Origin: Rutidosis leptorrhynchoides
Taxonomy: Eukaryota > Streptophyta > Magnoliopsida > Asterales > Asteraceae
Direction of reading: 5' to 3'
DNA length: 64,000 nucleotides
Assembly (NCBI RefSeq): GCF_046630445.1
Contig: NC_092339.1
Coordinates: forward strand, 55,351,501-55,415,500
The position numbers and the translations under genes were made by a program. Shown here piece after piece: positions 62,358 through 64,000 of the stretch. Under the pieces are notes generated by a model that saw only the letters and a list, made by a program, of their open reading frames with translations, did no database searches and was not told the origin of the DNA. Numbering within the stretch: the first letter of the stretch is position 1; each line of letters starts with the position of its first letter.

Positions 62358-62589
62358 GGTATTGAATTCGATCCATCAAAAATCGAAGACATTAGTAAAT
62401 GGAAGACTCTTACCACTCCTACTCACATTCGTCAATTCCCGGCTCTCGTCGGGTACTATCGTAGATTCATCGAAAACTTCTCCTTGGTTGCTCGTCCTCT
62501 AACCGTGTTAACTCACAAGCGAAAGAAATTCATTTGGGAGACCGAACAAGAATCCGCATTTCAAATCTTGAAGACAAAGCTAACCACCG
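62358..62589 (+). pseudogene. Ty3/gypsy reverse transcriptase-RNase H fragment
   Basis: An open frame in the C-terminal part of RT: GIEFDPSKIEDISKW, QFPALVGYYRRFIENFS and the connection to RNase H, ETEQESAFQILKTKL. The LRFYGYYRRFI-type phrase is diagnostic for gypsy pol. There is no start, since the rest is missing to the left. On the right it is cut by LTR H, which supplies the apparent TAG. It may belong to element G, but about 2.5 kb of gag, protease and RT between 48138 and here is absent. Confidence 0.88.
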
Positions 62590-64000
62590 TGTAGTGAACC
62601 GAACTTTTCCATGTTTATAATTATATATATATTAAATGAAATTGTTATTTACATGATTAAGTGTTTCCAACATGTTAAGCAATCAAACTTGTTAAGACTT
62701 GATTAATTGAAATAGGTTTCATATAGACAATTGACCACCTAAGTTGACCGGTGATTCACGAACGTTAAAACTTGTAAAAACTATACGATGACATATATAT
62801 GGTTATATATATAGTTAACATGATTTTATTATAAGTATGTATCTCATTAGGTATTTTAACAATGAGTTATATACATAAAAATGAGACTATTAATTTAAGA
62901 AACTCGAAAACGATATATATAACGATTATCGTTATAACAACGTCTTACTAGGTACATATGAATCATATTAAGATATTGATACACTTGGTTAATTATGTTA
63001 AATGATAAGTAAATATATTATTAAGTGTATTAACAATGAAATACATATGTAAAAATAAGACTACTAACTTAATGATTTCGAAACGAGACATATATGTAAC
63101 GATTATCTTTGTAACGGCATTTAACTGTATATATATCATACTAAGATATATTATATATCATAATATCATGATAATATAACAATTTAACATCTCATTTGTT
63201 ATAATAAACAATGGGTTAACAACATTCAACAAGATCGTTAAACTAAAGGTTTCAAAACAACATTTACATGTAACGACTGACGATGACTTAACGACTCAGT
63301 TAAAATGTATATACATGTAGTGTTTTAATATGTATTCATACACTTTTGAAAGACTTCAAGACACTTATCAAAATACTTCTACTTGATAAAAATGCTTACA
63401 ATTACATCCTCGTTCAGTTTCATCTACAATTCTACTCGTATGCACCCGTATTCGTACTCGTACAATACACAGCTTTTAGATGTATGTACTATTGGTATAT
63501 ACACTCCAATGATCAGCTCTTAGCAGCCCATGTGAGTCACCTAACACATGTGGGAACCATCATTTGGCAACTAGCATGAAATATCTCATAAAATTACAAA
63601 AATATGAGTAATCATTCATGACTTATTTACATGAAAACAAAATTACATATCCTTTATATCTAATCCATACACCAACGACCAAAAACACCTACAAACACTT
63701 TCATTCTTCAATTTTCTTCATCTAATTGATCTCTCTCAAGTTCTATCTTCAAGTTCTAAGTGTTCTTCATAAATTCTAAAAGTTCTAGTTTCATAAAATT
63801 AAGAATACTTCCAAGATTGCAAGTTTACTTCCAAGTTTTCTAAATCCATTCCAAGTAATCATCCAAGATCAAGAAACCTTTGTTACTTACAGTAGGTTAT
63901 CTTTCTAATACAAGGTAATAATCATATTCAAACTTTAATTCAATTTCTATAACTATAACAATCTTATTTCGAGTGGAAATCTTACTTGAAATTGCTTTCG
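62590..64000 (+). repeat. LTR H, partial, runs off the window
   Basis: It begins TGTAGTGAACCGAAC at 62590, directly inside the RT frame, and looks like a gypsy LTR start (TGTAGTGACCCG type). The sequence is AT-rich with repeated motifs such as CGTTATAACAACG, and no coding frame. The right border, any PBS and the target duplication lie beyond 64000. The strand is inferred from the LTR start. The 77-codon frame at 63346-63579 is not supported. Confidence 0.6.

Noticed and set aside
63346..63579. 77-codon ORF in LTR H
   Set aside because: It lies in LTR sequence with no family features and no support as coding.

Overview
The window looks like repeat-dominated nuclear DNA of a eudicot plant. The retrotransposon families, a GT-AG intron-bearing TGA-type bZIP relic and plant-type CCCTAAA repeats all point there. 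The style of the Athila and large-LTR gypsy elements suggests the daisy family (Asteraceae), but that is recalled family knowledge, not a search result. I see no intact host gene, no rRNA or tRNA gene and no CRISPR array.

Positions 1-40340 are a nest of LTR retrotransposons. The outermost host is Athila-A (plus strand). It gives integrase, a small zinc-knuckle ORF, a two-exon ATHILA ORF and a 3' region, then an LTR (36763-38823) that is followed directly by a primer-binding site and a second, truncated 5' leader. Two elements sit inside Athila-A. Element C (5583-18522, minus strand) is a gypsy-like element with LTRs of about 4 kb and no visible pol; it carries its own 616-bp solo LTR (F, 9909-10524). 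Athila-B (19502-36162, plus strand, target duplication CATAG) keeps only gag-protease and lacks RT, RNase H, integrase and the ATHILA ORF. The 5' LTR of Athila-B is split by copia element D (20072-26614, minus strand, target duplication AATTT). The order of insertion is therefore A, then B, then D, with C in A and F in C.

Positions 40341-45079 are the only stretch with host-like content. It holds a seven-exon TGA/DOG1-type bZIP pseudogene (41290-43300), a possible Helitron 3' end (43545-43573), and about 860 bp of degenerate interstitial telomeric repeat, split by a 230-bp segment with an unrecognised open frame.

Positions 45080-64000 are again retroelements. Element G (plus strand) shows an LTR, a primer-binding site and a gag start. 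It is interrupted by a tandem LTR-internal-LTR-internal array of element E (48139 to about 62325, minus strand), a relative of C. A gypsy RT fragment (62358-62589) follows, cut by the start of another LTR (H, 62590 to the window end).

The most unusual observations are these. (1) A fragment of a cytoplasmic poly(A)-binding protein (end of RRM3, the linker and start of RRM4) lies inside two unrelated retroelement types: in the RNase H region of copia D and in the internal regions of gypsy-like C and E. (2) A 57-codon, two-transmembrane ORF lies antisense to C and E, is colinear across both subfamilies, and is followed in frame by a second conserved ORF after one shared TAA stop. (3) LTRs of C, E and G share a hairpin of form CAACN-loop-N'GTTG with a compensatory base-pair change. 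(4) Athila-B is a gag-protease-only derivative younger than its coding-richer host.
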